DNA from: Bacteroidota bacterium | Lineage (GTDB): Bacteria > Bacteroidota > Bacteroidia > Palsa-948 | DNA length: 40,397 nucleotides | Reading direction: 5' to 3' | Assembly (NCBI GenBank): GCA_023251675.1 | Contig: JAHEYJ010000010.1 | Coordinates: forward strand, 1 to 40,397 | Shown: piece after piece, positions 29,104 through 38,831 of the stretch | Numbering within the stretch: position 1 is the first letter of the stretch | Layout: each line of letters starts with the position of its first letter | Notes under the pieces: model-generated | Database searches by the model: none | Seen by the model: the letters and a program-made list of their open reading frames with translations, nothing else | Told to the model about the DNA's origin: nothing | Program-made: the position numbers and the translations under genes

Positions 29104-30288
29104 TCAATAAAACGTCTTTCCTTCTTTTGTCATTTTTTTCAGGAGAACGCTGGGTCGATAACGGTCCTCAGCATATTTAGTATAAAGTTTTTCAAGTTTT
29201 GAAAGTACAGAGGGAACACCAATTTCATCAGCCCATTTAAAAAGGCCCTTTGGATAATTCACTCCTTTTGTCATAGCCAAGTCAATATCTTCTTTGGTGG
29301 CTACTCCGTAATAAAGAGCATCAGAAGCCTCGTTTATAAGCATTATAAGTATCCTATAAAATATCTTCTTCCCTCGTGATTCGTCTTTATTAGGAGCAGG
29401 AATCATCAGGGATGAGGAACCCGCCGGTCCGGCAGGCAAGTAATCATAATAGCCTCTACCCGACTTGCGGCCAAAATGTTTTGCTTCAAATAATCGTTTC
29501 TGTGTCAAGGAAGGTTTATAGCGCGGATCAAAGAAGAATTGTTCCCAAATAGCCTCTGTAACTGTGTAATTAATATCATTACCGATCATATCCATAAGTT
29601 CAAAAGGCCCCATCTTAAATCCGCCCATCTCTTTAACAGCCCAATCAATAGTTGAAAAATCAGCAATTCCTTCTTCATATATCCTAATTGCTTCTCCGTA
29701 AAAAGGGCGTGCTATTCTATTAACAATAAATCCAGGAGTATCTTTTGCAATCACGGGAACCTTTTTCCAATTTATAATCATTGCTTTTACTTCATCAATC
29801 CTTTTAACGCCTGTGGCAATTCCAGGTATAATCTCTACCAAGGGCATCAGTGAAACCGGATTAAAAAAATGCAACCCTATAACTCTTGCTTGATTTATGC
29901 AAGCAGATGCAATGGACGTAATCGAGAGAGAAGAAGTATTTGAAGCAAGAAGGCAACTATCCCCTACAACTCTCTCCAGATCAAAAAATAATTTTTGTTT
30001 TGATTCCAGGTTCTCAGAAATAGCTTCAATAATTAAATTGCAGTGATTAAGTTTTAAAATATTCGATTCAATTTTAATATTACTAAAAATATTATTAGAC
30101 TCATCTAAACTTAATTTTTGTTTTTCAACAAGTTTTGCCAAATAAGAAGATAAATTGGATTTTGAATTTTCAAGCGCCTGAATATTGTTATCAAAAACAA
30201 TGACCTTATGCCCAGCTGTTGCAGCAGCTTGTGCAATTCCGCTACCCATTGCACCTGAACCAATAACTCCTATTATTTCATTATTCAT
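29104..30288 (-). CDS. 3-hydroxyacyl-CoA dehydrogenase with duplicated C-terminal domain
   Basis: 394 aa; VIGSGAMGSGIAQAAATAGHKV, GLHFFNPVSLMPLVEIIPG, two 3HCDH C-terminal domains. Confidence 0.92.
   Translation of the reverse strand: MNNEIIGVIGSGAMGSGIAQAAATAGHKVIVFDNNIQALENSKSNLSSYLAKLVEKQKLSLDESNNIFSNIKIESNILKLNHCNLIIEAISENLESKQKLFFDLERVVGDSCLLASNTSSLSITSIASACINQARVIGLHFFNPVSLMPLVEIIPGIATGVKRIDEVKAMIINWKKVPVIAKDTPGFIVNRIARPFYGEAIRIYEEGIADFSTIDWAVKEMGGFKMGPFELMDMIGNDINYTVTEAIWEQFFFDPRYKPSLTQKRLFEAKHFGRKSGRGYYDYLPAGPAGSSSLMIPAPNKDESRGKKIFYRILIMLINEASDALYYGVATKEDIDLAMTKGVNYPKGLFKWADEIGVPSVLSKLEKLYTKYAEDRYRPSVLLKKMTKEGKTFY
29420..29436. repeat. GC-rich palindrome inside the 3-hydroxyacyl-CoA dehydrogenase CDS
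   Basis: CCCGCCGG-T-CCGGCAGG (one G:T-type mismatch), encodes part of LPAGPAGSSSL. Confidence 0.65.
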
Positions 30289-30498
30289 GTTTTATATGAG
30301 AATTAATCATTATCGCCTTTTGATTTATTAAAAATATAATTACGCTAATATACTACTCCCTTCAAAACAACGGATAAAAGGCTATTTTGCTATGAAAATA
30401 CAAGATATGAGTGAGGCCTAGTTAACAATTTCCTGAGTCCAAGTTGACTTTTACGAAAATATTTCATTAAATTCGCATACAAATTAATAAATTTAAAA

Positions 30499-31284
30499 AT
30501 GGAAAGGGTTATTTTATCATTGTTTCTACTCTTTAATTGCTTATTTTCTTACGCAGGTATTATTGTCGTAGAAGGTAAATACCAGAACAAAAATATATAT
30601 GTTCAGAACGCTTTCTCAGGAACTGGAGTTGGTTTTTGTACTTATGCTGTTTATGTGAATGGGAAACTAACAAATGATGAAATCAATTCTTCAGCATTTG
30701 AAATTGATTTGGACCAACTTCAGCTGAAATACGGTCAAGATGTATCCATTAAAATTTTTCATAAAGAAGGATGCACTCCTCCCCGCATATTAAACCCCGA
30801 TGCTCTTAAACCGATTCCTACTTTTGACGTTGCTGCAATGAAAATGACCAATGAAGGTCTCCTTTCATGGACTGCTAAAAATGAAGGGGGCTCACTGCCT
30901 TTCATAATTGAACAGTTTCGTTGGAATAAATGGGTAAATGTTGGTGAAGTACAAGGTGTGGGCACTTCTGGGTCTCATGATTATAAATTTCAGGTTACTG
31001 CTCTCCATTCCGGTGAAAACAGATTTAGAATAAAACAAGTTGGATACCAGGCAAAATATTCTGCTGAAATTAAAATCGTTTCCAGCACCCCTCGTTGTAT
31101 CTTTTCTGTTTCTAAAGGATCAAAACAAATTGATTTCACTTGCGGCACACTGTATGAAGTGTATGATTACTATGGCACAGTTGTAAAGAAGGGATATGGA
31201 TCTAGAGTAGATATCGCTAATCTTCAGAAAGGGGGGTATTATGTTTGCTTTGACAACAGCATTGGTGAGCTAAAGAAAAAATAG
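30499..31284 (+). CDS. Secreted hypothetical protein with T9SS type A-like C-terminus
   Basis: 261 aa; signal peptide; C-terminus LYEVYDYYGTVVKKGYGSRVDIANLQKGGYYVCFDNSIGELKKK. Confidence 0.7.
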   Translation: MERVILSLFLLFNCLFSYAGIIVVEGKYQNKNIYVQNAFSGTGVGFCTYAVYVNGKLTNDEINSSAFEIDLDQLQLKYGQDVSIKIFHKEGCTPPRILNPDALKPIPTFDVAAMKMTNEGLLSWTAKNEGGSLPFIIEQFRWNKWVNVGEVQGVGTSGSHDYKFQVTALHSGENRFRIKQVGYQAKYSAEIKIVSSTPRCIFSVSKGSKQIDFTCGTLYEVYDYYGTVVKKGYGSRVDIANLQKGGYYVCFDNSIGELKKK

Positions 31285-31288
31285 TTTA

Positions 31289-31930
31289 TTATAATTTTCT
31301 CAGCATTTCCTCTAGTTCTGAAATCATCATTGCTGTAGCGCCCCAAATTATTTTTTTATTTATTCTATAGCATGGAACTTCAATATCTTTCTTAGCAAGC
31401 TTTATATGCCTTAAGACCTTTGTCTTATTTTCCTCTAAAAGAAATTCATTGATATCACATTCCAGAAGAGATTCGACTTCAATCGGGTGAATTTTAAACT
31501 CAGGCCTTATATTTGCTATTCCAACAAAAGGAAAAACCATATAATTGCTCACTGGAATATATAAGGGGGTTAAAGCACCTGCAACTGCAATATATTGCCG
31601 ATCGGCACCAATTTCTTCTTCTGCTTCCCGCAAAGCTGTTTCTGATAAATCTTTATCAGAAACATCATAACCGCCTCCGGGGAACGAAACCTGCCCTGCA
31701 TGGCTTCCCACCTCATTTTCAGGGCGAAGTATAAGCACAGTCTTTATTGATAACTGTAGTGGATCAGGATAAAATAGTATTAAAACAGCACTTTTTTTGG
31801 GAACCTCCTTTTCACTCAAATATTCATCAAATTTTACTCTGCGAATTGGATCCATTAGTTGTTGAGCAGTAAAACCAGGCAAATCCTTTTTTAATTCAAT
31901 TGATATTTTTCTTACAAATTCCTTAAACAT
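31289..31930 (-). CDS. NUDIX hydrolase (CoA pyrophosphatase-like)
   Basis: 213 aa; GQVSFPGGGYDVSDKDLSETALREAEEEIGAD Nudix box. Confidence 0.92.
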   Translation of the reverse strand: MFKEFVRKISIELKKDLPGFTAQQLMDPIRRVKFDEYLSEKEVPKKSAVLILFYPDPLQLSIKTVLILRPENEVGSHAGQVSFPGGGYDVSDKDLSETALREAEEEIGADRQYIAVAGALTPLYIPVSNYMVFPFVGIANIRPEFKIHPIEVESLLECDINEFLLEENKTKVLRHIKLAKKDIEVPCYRINKKIIWGATAMMISELEEMLRKL

Positions 31931-32026
31931 AGCTTTTATCTACTATTATATATCAATCATCCATCATTTATTCCATTTCGTCAAAAGTCATCTAACATGA
32001 CAAATTACACACGTAAAATAATATAA

Positions 32027-33514
32027 ATGCATAACCATTACGCTTTAAAAATAGTTGGATTTTGTCTTCTCACTCTTGGAATTTTCAATGCCCCAATTTG
32101 CAACAAATTTAATGAAACTTCAGGAAATGCGGCCTCTTTAAAATCATCAATAGACCTTCCGCAGATTCAAAAAAGAAAAAAACTCATAGCACTTATTGAT
32201 AACAGCACTACCAGTTACTTTATATATAAAGGGGAGCCGATGGGATATGAATATGAATTACTTCAATCCTTTGCAAAAAATATAAATGCAGAACTTAAGA
32301 TTGTTGTAGTAAAAGATATGAATGAAATTTTTAATCAATTAAGAAAAGGGAAAGTTGATATAGTATGCGCAAATCTTACGGTAACCGAAGAACGGATTAT
32401 GAAAGTGAACTTTACAGAGCCCTTAATTTACACACGGCAGGTTCTGGTTCAGCGCAAGCCAAATGGATGGCAGAAGATGAATGAAGATAAACTCAATGAA
32501 CATCTTGTTCGAAGTACAATTGATTTATCTGGAAAGAAGATTTATGTCAGAAAAGAGTCCTCTTTTTATTCAAGGCTGGTCAATCTTCAAGATGAAATTG
32601 CATCAAAAATTGATATATCTGAAGTTCCGGGAGATATAACAACGGAAGAACTGATTGCAATGGTTGCCAACGGAAAAATCCCCTATACTATTGCTGATGA
32701 AAATGTAGCTATGGTCAATCAAATTTATTTTCCACAAATAGATATTAAAACTGCAATTAGCTTTCCCCAGAAAATTGCATGGGCAGTTAATAAAAACGCA
32801 CCCTTGCTGCTTGCGTCTCTTAATACATGGATTGAAGATCAAAAAACAACCTCTGCCTACGTTGTTCTTTATAATAAATATTTTAAAAATCCGAAAGGAG
32901 CTGGCCAGCGCATTGAAAGCAAATTTTCTTCAATCGGAGGGAATAGGATTTCACCTTACGATGACATGATAATTGCATACAGCAGAGAACTCGGTTGGGA
33001 CTGGCGACTTCTCGCATCAATGATATATCAGGAATCCAGGTTTAACCCGAATGCTGAGTCATGGGCAGGTGCATGCGGTCTCATGCAAATGATACCGTCA
33101 ACTGCTGAAATCTATGGAATGGATACATGTGGAACGACTCCAATCCAAAGCATTGATGCAGGCACAAGGTATTTAATCAAACTGGATAAGTATTGGTCAA
33201 AAATTATTACAAATAAAGATGAAAGAATAAAATTCGTACTTGCTTCGTATAATGTCGGTTTAGGTCATGTAATTGATGCTAGAAATCTTGCCTTGAAATA
33301 TGGTAAAAACCCTGATGTCTGGTATAGTAATGTGGAGAAACTCATACTTCTTAAGTCAAAATCACTTTATTATAATGATCCTGTAGTAAAATGCGGGTAT
33401 TGCCGTGGAGAAGAGCCATTTAAATATGTTCGAGAGATAATGTCAAGGTACGAACATTATAAAAATATTATTAAGGATACCAATCTAAATGAAGTTCTAG
33501 TAGATAATATTTGA
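32027..33514 (+). CDS. MltF-like lytic transglycosylase (substrate-binding domain plus SLT)
   Basis: 495 aa; SBP_bac_3-like N-terminal half (GYEYELLQSFAKNINAELKIVVV) and SLT domain (LLASMIYQESRFNPNAESWAGACGLMQMIPSTAEIYG). Confidence 0.93.
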   Translation: MHNHYALKIVGFCLLTLGIFNAPICNKFNETSGNAASLKSSIDLPQIQKRKKLIALIDNSTTSYFIYKGEPMGYEYELLQSFAKNINAELKIVVVKDMNEIFNQLRKGKVDIVCANLTVTEERIMKVNFTEPLIYTRQVLVQRKPNGWQKMNEDKLNEHLVRSTIDLSGKKIYVRKESSFYSRLVNLQDEIASKIDISEVPGDITTEELIAMVANGKIPYTIADENVAMVNQIYFPQIDIKTAISFPQKIAWAVNKNAPLLLASLNTWIEDQKTTSAYVVLYNKYFKNPKGAGQRIESKFSSIGGNRISPYDDMIIAYSRELGWDWRLLASMIYQESRFNPNAESWAGACGLMQMIPSTAEIYGMDTCGTTPIQSIDAGTRYLIKLDKYWSKIITNKDERIKFVLASYNVGLGHVIDARNLALKYGKNPDVWYSNVEKLILLKSKSLYYNDPVVKCGYCRGEEPFKYVREIMSRYEHYKNIIKDTNLNEVLVDNI

Positions 33515-33657
33515 TAATTGGATTGAATAATTTGATAGTATATCTATCATAAGTATTAAACGGTCTAAATGTTAATAAAACAGAAACTCTATTGATACTT
33601 TTTACGTAAACAAAAAAGTAAATAATTGAAGTACCAAAAATCAAACAAACAATTTAC

Positions 33658-33828
33658 ATGAACCCCGAAAAACTACACGATTTTGTTACTTGGTTAAATG
33701 GTCAGGTAGAACACCTTACATCGGCAATTAATGATGCTCATGAGGACAAAAATTTTGGCAGGGAAGCTCAATTTGAAGGGATGCGTGATGCTTTTATGAG
33801 ATGCCTTAATAAACTGACAAGAGAATAA
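33658..33828 (+). CDS. Small hypothetical protein (56 aa)
   Basis: Own reading: MNPEKLHDFVTWLNGQVEHLTSAINDAHEDKNFGREAQFEGMRDAFMRCLNKLTRE-stop; below the length cutoff of the ORF track. Confidence 0.5.
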   Translation: MNPEKLHDFVTWLNGQVEHLTSAINDAHEDKNFGREAQFEGMRDAFMRCLNKLTRE

Positions 33829-33877
33829 AAAGCCGATTTTTTAATACCTGACCAACCTTACTCTCCAGAATCTACTG

Positions 33878-34471
33878 CTATTTAACGCAGGGAAGTTGAT
33901 TGATAAACACATGAGGATTTACAACTGTATATTCTTCTTCCTTTTTGGACCAGGATATTCTTACTCTTTGTAATTCTTCTGATTGAAGAAGAAGGGCGGA
34001 TTCATGAGGAAGATAAGCAAATGAAAGATACTCAGTAATATCTTTTGAAAGATCAGTATTGCCGCTGAAAGTTGCTCCAAATGGAAGTTCAACTGATTGG
34101 CCCGATTTAAGAATGAAAGTAATTTTATTTCCTTTCACAATCATGCCATAATATTGAAAGGCAACATCCGAGTGAATTTTGAAATTAAAATAAATTCCCA
34201 GAACAGAATCAACACTCATACAACTTAAATTCCCTTTAAAATATTCTTCATTTTTGTATAAAATTTTTGCTGCACTATCGGTAAAATCCATTGATATGAA
34301 TTTTTGATCTTCCACCATTCTAATCCTCTTGCCTAATGGATCCTTTTCATCTCGCGAATATGTACAAGAGCCGGAAGGTTTGGGCATCTCAGACTTATTT
34401 TCTTTTGATGACTGAGTACATGAAATAAACAATGAAGAAAATAGAAAAGTTAAAAAGAGGAGTTTTCTCAT
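33878..34471 (-). CDS. Hypothetical lipoprotein
   Basis: 197 aa; lipobox-like LFSSLFISCTQSS. Confidence 0.75.
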   Translation of the reverse strand: MRKLLFLTFLFSSLFISCTQSSKENKSEMPKPSGSCTYSRDEKDPLGKRIRMVEDQKFISMDFTDSAAKILYKNEEYFKGNLSCMSVDSVLGIYFNFKIHSDVAFQYYGMIVKGNKITFILKSGQSVELPFGATFSGNTDLSKDITEYLSFAYLPHESALLLQSEELQRVRISWSKKEEEYTVVNPHVFINQLPCVK

Positions 34472-34497
34472 GAAAGATTATTCTAGCAAAAAAATAC

Positions 34498-34574
34498 TGG
34501 CGGACCGGACGGGATTCGAACCCGCGACCTCTTCCGTGACAGGGAAGCATTCTAACCAGCTGAACTACCGGTCC
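34498..34574 (-). tRNA. tRNA-Asp (anticodon GTC), CCA encoded
   Basis: Reverse complement GGACCGGTAGTTCAGCTGGTTAGAATGCTTCCCTGTCACGGAAGAGGTCGCGGGTTCGAATCCCGTCCGGTCCGCCA; anticodon loop CTGTCAC. Confidence 0.97.
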
Positions 34575-34632
34575 TTAAAAGCACGCAAAAATATAGTTTT
34601 TTTAACACAAACAGATACCTCTTTTATCTTAG

Positions 34633-35523
34633 TTATTTCATAAAGGCTTTTAGCTGCTCAGAAAGCGACTTTTCAACTTGAGCATTTACATTAACTAAAG
34701 GAAGGCGAACATATGATGAACAGATTTTCATCTTTTCTAACAGGAATTTCACTCCGGCTGGGCTGCCATCAGCAAAAATAAGACGTATAAATTCATCAAT
34801 CTTATAATGAAGTTTTTGTCCCATAGTATAATTTCCGGCAAGAGCACAGCGGACCATTTCTGAGAATTCCCCTGGAAAGGCATTTGCAATGACAGAAATA
34901 ACACCATCCCCACCAGAAGCAATTACAGGAAGCGTAATCAAATCATCACCAGAAATAACCAGAAAATCTTTTGGCTTATATTTGATGATTTTCATTATTT
35001 GATCAAAATTACCTGAAGCTTCTTTAACAGCAAAAATATTTTTCACTTCATGCGCTAATTGGAGTGTTGTTTCAGCATTGATATTTGAACTGGTCCTTCC
35101 CGGGACATTATAAATGATTATTGGAAGTGGGCTAACTCCAGCAATTGCTTTATAATGCTCAATAATCCCTCTCTGACTGGGTTTATTATAATATGGCGAA
35201 ACTGAAAGAATAGCATCAACTCCATTTAAATCGTATTGCTTAAATGTGTCCATCACTTCACGTGTATTGTTGCCTCCTACCCCAACTACTACTGGAACAC
35301 GTTTATCAGTTTTCTCAACCGTATATTTTATAAGAGATTTCTTTTCTTCTTTGCTTAGTGTCGGCGTTTCGCCCGTTGTTCCTAATGAAACAACATACTC
35401 TACTTCACCCTTAATTACATGGTCAATAACTTTTCCAAGGCCATTAAAATCAATGCTTCCATCTTTTAAGAACGGCGTGACTAAAGCCACTCCTGTCCCT
35501 TTAAATTTACTGTACTTGCTCAT
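34633..35523 (-). CDS. dapA: 4-hydroxy-tetrahydrodipicolinate synthase
   Basis: 296 aa; GTGVALVTPF, VSLGTTGETPTLSKEE, VVVGVGGNNTRE, YYNKPSQRGIIEHYKAIA, IIYNVPGRT. Confidence 0.96.
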   Translation of the reverse strand: MSKYSKFKGTGVALVTPFLKDGSIDFNGLGKVIDHVIKGEVEYVVSLGTTGETPTLSKEEKKSLIKYTVEKTDKRVPVVVGVGGNNTREVMDTFKQYDLNGVDAILSVSPYYNKPSQRGIIEHYKAIAGVSPLPIIIYNVPGRTSSNINAETTLQLAHEVKNIFAVKEASGNFDQIMKIIKYKPKDFLVISGDDLITLPVIASGGDGVISVIANAFPGEFSEMVRCALAGNYTMGQKLHYKIDEFIRLIFADGSPAGVKFLLEKMKICSSYVRLPLVNVNAQVEKSLSEQLKAFMK

Positions 35524-36091
35524 CGGCAGATAGTTGTTTGTCGTGTTTTTTATTAATTATGAATAAATACGTATCAATGTTTTTCAAAAAATATTTCATG
35601 CCTTTTGAAGCATCTGCATCAATCATCATATCAAAGATATCACTATTTCTATCGTTTTTTTTCCCAACTTTGAATTTTGCTTTAGAGAGAGACGAAACAT
35701 ATCTTAGCGGAAAAAGATCATTTATGTTTAGATCTAAAAGAATGTCATATTCATCTTCAATGAAGTTTCTCACATAAATGCTGTCCGGGAAATTATACCA
35801 GTTTAAATCCTTAATAGTAAAGAAATCATACTCTAGTTTTGAATAGGCCATTGGAGGCGTTTGCTTAAGGTTGTAAAAACCGATCGCTTTCACCCTTTTC
35901 TTCATTTCTTTCAGATAAACAATGTACTTTTTCACTAACTCAAAATTTCCAGCCTCCGTGGCATCAAAAAGAATTCCCACAGATTTTGCTTCTTCCATGT
36001 TCATGAATGTTTTCTTTCTAGAAAAAGATGCAATTTCTAAAGAAAGAAAATATTTCCCGATAGCGTTTTTTAATGACTGAATTAATTGCAT
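35507..36091 (-). CDS. DUF6913-like hypothetical protein
   Basis: 194 aa; SVGILFDATEAGNFELVKKYIVYLKEMKKRVKAIGF...; overlaps dapA by 17 bp. Confidence 0.65.
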   Translation of the reverse strand: MQLIQSLKNAIGKYFLSLEIASFSRKKTFMNMEEAKSVGILFDATEAGNFELVKKYIVYLKEMKKRVKAIGFYNLKQTPPMAYSKLEYDFFTIKDLNWYNFPDSIYVRNFIEDEYDILLDLNINDLFPLRYVSSLSKAKFKVGKKNDRNSDIFDMMIDADASKGMKYFLKNIDTYLFIINKKHDKQLSADEQVQ

Positions 36092-36648
36092 TATTCTAAA
36101 ATCAACCTGTCTTTTATTTTTACTGCCGGATTTCCTTGATAAATCGAATAGGGTTCAAGCATATCAGATGCTACCGAACCTGCGGTCAGAACTGAATGAG
36201 AGTTGCAGGTTACTCCTGAACAAACCATCGCTCCAGCACCTATCCATACTCCCTCCTCAAGTAAAATAGCTCCTATCATTAAATCAAATGTAGATTTTTT
36301 GTAATTATGGTTACCGCAGATCAGCATAGCACCTTGTGAAATGCAACAGTTAGAACCTATTGAAAGTTTTCCAAGACTATCCAGCCAAACATTTTCTCCA
36401 ATCCAAACATGGTTTCCAATTGAAAGATTCCAAGGATATTTAATATTCACTTTCGGCTTAATGACAACTCCAGTACCTACTTTAGCACCGAATAACCGCA
36501 GCAAAAAAATCTTAAAGGAATAAAAAGGGAAATAGGAATTAAAGAAACAGATGTTCACAGAATACCAAACTGCCCTTGAAAACAAAGAAGCGCCTGGTTT
36601 ATACCATGAATTATTATATTTAGATAAATCCGTTTTAATCATATGCAA
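36091..36648 (-). CDS. WcaF-like hexapeptide-repeat acetyltransferase
   Basis: 185 aa; SLFSRAVWYSVNICFFNSYFPFYSFKIFLLRLFGAKVGTGVVIKPKVNIKYPWNLSIGNHVWIGENVWLDSLGKLSIG. Confidence 0.9.
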   Translation of the reverse strand: MHMIKTDLSKYNNSWYKPGASLFSRAVWYSVNICFFNSYFPFYSFKIFLLRLFGAKVGTGVVIKPKVNIKYPWNLSIGNHVWIGENVWLDSLGKLSIGSNCCISQGAMLICGNHNYKKSTFDLMIGAILLEEGVWIGAGAMVCSGVTCNSHSVLTAGSVASDMLEPYSIYQGNPAVKIKDRLILE

Positions 36649-36658
36649 AAGTAAGCGT

Positions 36659-37792
36659 TTAGGAGAACAGCCGCCTGTTGGCTTGAATCTTTTCTTTATC
36701 CATCACTATCTGAGCAGCATATTTAAATGCTGCATTTGAGCATGCATCATATTCAGAAGCATTCATCTCAACACATTTTTCAATTACAGTTACAAACCCT
36801 GATGTATTTCTAAGAGAAATCTCCCATCCTGCGTTTTTTAGTTCAAGATTATTCCAAGGTGTTTGATCGCTTATTATTACCGGAAGACCTTCAGACATAG
36901 ATTCGAGTATTATATGTCCAAAATTTTCTCCTCTGGATGGCATAAAAAGAAAATGGTAATCCGTCATTGATTGAAAAAGCATTTCACTGTTTGCCTCACC
37001 CTTGTATTCTGCTTTAATATTTTCAGGAAGCCCTTTTAAAGCTTTATTGCATTTATCTGCATATAAATGGTCATAGATAGATCCATAATAATCAAAGGAA
37101 ACATTGCCTTTTACATGCTTTAACACTTCTAATGCGAATAATAAATTTTTTTCAGGAGAGATCCGAGCTATATTTAATAGCCGAAGCTCTCCAAATTGTT
37201 TTTTTCGCGTATTTGGTTTTGAAAGTACCATCTTTCTTGGAAGGTTAGGGGCAACAATTATTTTAGCCTGTGGAAAAAACAATAATATCTGGTTCATTTC
37301 CTCCTGAGATGATGCTTGAAAAGTCACCCCATTAAAAAGCTCGGTTTTTTTTGCAAAAAAAAGGAATAATTTCTTTTTTAAAGATTTAATAGCTAAAGCA
37401 CTGGAAGCCAGCATGCCTCTCGAAGCAATAATTACATTTTTTTTATCTGAAATATATCTTAAAGGAACAATAGTAAAAAGCTTGGAAAAAATACCATTCA
37501 AATAATAATAATCTGTTTCAGTTTCTTTAATCAACTTTTTAATGACAGTAGAATTTAATTTTTCATTTGCTATATAATATACACTAGAGCCATCCGGAAG
37601 TCTATTCCATTCGTTTTTATTAACTGTTTTATATGAACTTAAACTCAAGTAATCCACATCAGAAGTAATAATTAAAAATTCAAATTCATCAGAAAGGTGT
37701 GCAACTAAATTCGCACAGGATCTAATCGGTCCTCCGGCCCTGAAGCCGGGTAAGTACCAGTCAATAAATATTAAGATTTTCTTTTTACCCAT
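36659..37792 (-). CDS. Glycosyltransferase (GT4-like)
   Basis: 377 aa; FRAGGPIRSCANLVAHL, ISPEKNLLFALEVL, FMPSRGENFGHIILESMSEGLPVIISD. Confidence 0.9.
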   Translation of the reverse strand: MGKKKILIFIDWYLPGFRAGGPIRSCANLVAHLSDEFEFLIITSDVDYLSLSSYKTVNKNEWNRLPDGSSVYYIANEKLNSTVIKKLIKETETDYYYLNGIFSKLFTIVPLRYISDKKNVIIASRGMLASSALAIKSLKKKLFLFFAKKTELFNGVTFQASSQEEMNQILLFFPQAKIIVAPNLPRKMVLSKPNTRKKQFGELRLLNIARISPEKNLLFALEVLKHVKGNVSFDYYGSIYDHLYADKCNKALKGLPENIKAEYKGEANSEMLFQSMTDYHFLFMPSRGENFGHIILESMSEGLPVIISDQTPWNNLELKNAGWEISLRNTSGFVTVIEKCVEMNASEYDACSNAAFKYAAQIVMDKEKIQANRRLFS

Positions 37793-38831
37793 TTACAACA
37801 GACATTAGCGTATGTGTCCAAGTTTCGGGAGTTATTTGCTTTGCAAGAATCGAACTTTTCTCTCCCATACTAAACAATTCATCATCATTCAAAGAGAAAA
37901 TTAAACTCAAAGCAGTTTTCAAACTATTAATATCACCTGCACGAAATGCAAATCCATTTTCATTTTCTTTCAAAAATAAAGTTGAGGAGCCCACTTCACT
38001 GCTACAAATTAGCGGGAAACCTGCAGATGCAAACTCATGAACTGCAACACCCCATGGTTCAAAAAGGCTTGGCAATACAAAAACCCCTGTATCCGCTATA
38101 AACTTTCCAATATCTTTTGGCTGTATAAATCCAAAGTGTTTAATTGAAGGATGAATAACAGGCTCCATATCGCCTGTTCCAAGGCACCATAATTCCCAGT
38201 TATTTGGACTTTCATTTTGAATTGCAATAAATGCACTCCAAAGATTCTTAATTCCTTTAAAATCATAATACCTGCCAACAAAAATAAGTCGATGAGGAAA
38301 TCGATTTTTTTTCGATTCTTTATATTGCAAAAATAAATTATGAAAATAATTATAATCACATGAATAAAATCCAGTAAGTATATTTTCTGAAGCAAAACCA
38401 AGTTTCTTTGCAAATTCCAATTGCGGTATTCCCGGAATCCAGCAATGAGAAAAATATTTACGAATTGTAACTGGCTTTAAAAACGCACCCACACGTTGCT
38501 TTAAACTTCCCGTCCATTTGTTATCGAAACCGACTATTACAGGAATTTTGTTTTTATAAATTTTACAAACAGAAAGATATTCATTATCCTTCCAACCGCT
38601 GCAATATATCAGGTCAGGAGATATTGCTTTTACAAAGGCAAGAATATCATTTTTATTAAAAGTATTTCTTTCATATACTTTAATCTTTCCCGGAAATGAA
38701 AACTCAAAAGGTGCTTCCTTGTTAACCGTCTTTCTGACTATATGAATATCAGCGGAAGTATTTAAAACCAACGCATCCATACATGAAAGAAAATATGGAG
38801 CCAGCTCTGTATATAAAAAAATTATTTTCAT
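37785..38831 (-). CDS. Glycosyltransferase (GT4-like)
   Basis: 348 aa; LIFVGRYYDFKGIKNLWSAF, GVFVLPSLFEPWGVAVHEFASAGFPLICS. Confidence 0.9.
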   Translation of the reverse strand: MKIIFLYTELAPYFLSCMDALVLNTSADIHIVRKTVNKEAPFEFSFPGKIKVYERNTFNKNDILAFVKAISPDLIYCSGWKDNEYLSVCKIYKNKIPVIVGFDNKWTGSLKQRVGAFLKPVTIRKYFSHCWIPGIPQLEFAKKLGFASENILTGFYSCDYNYFHNLFLQYKESKKNRFPHRLIFVGRYYDFKGIKNLWSAFIAIQNESPNNWELWCLGTGDMEPVIHPSIKHFGFIQPKDIGKFIADTGVFVLPSLFEPWGVAVHEFASAGFPLICSSEVGSSTLFLKENENGFAFRAGDINSLKTALSLIFSLNDDELFSMGEKSSILAKQITPETWTHTLMSVVNG

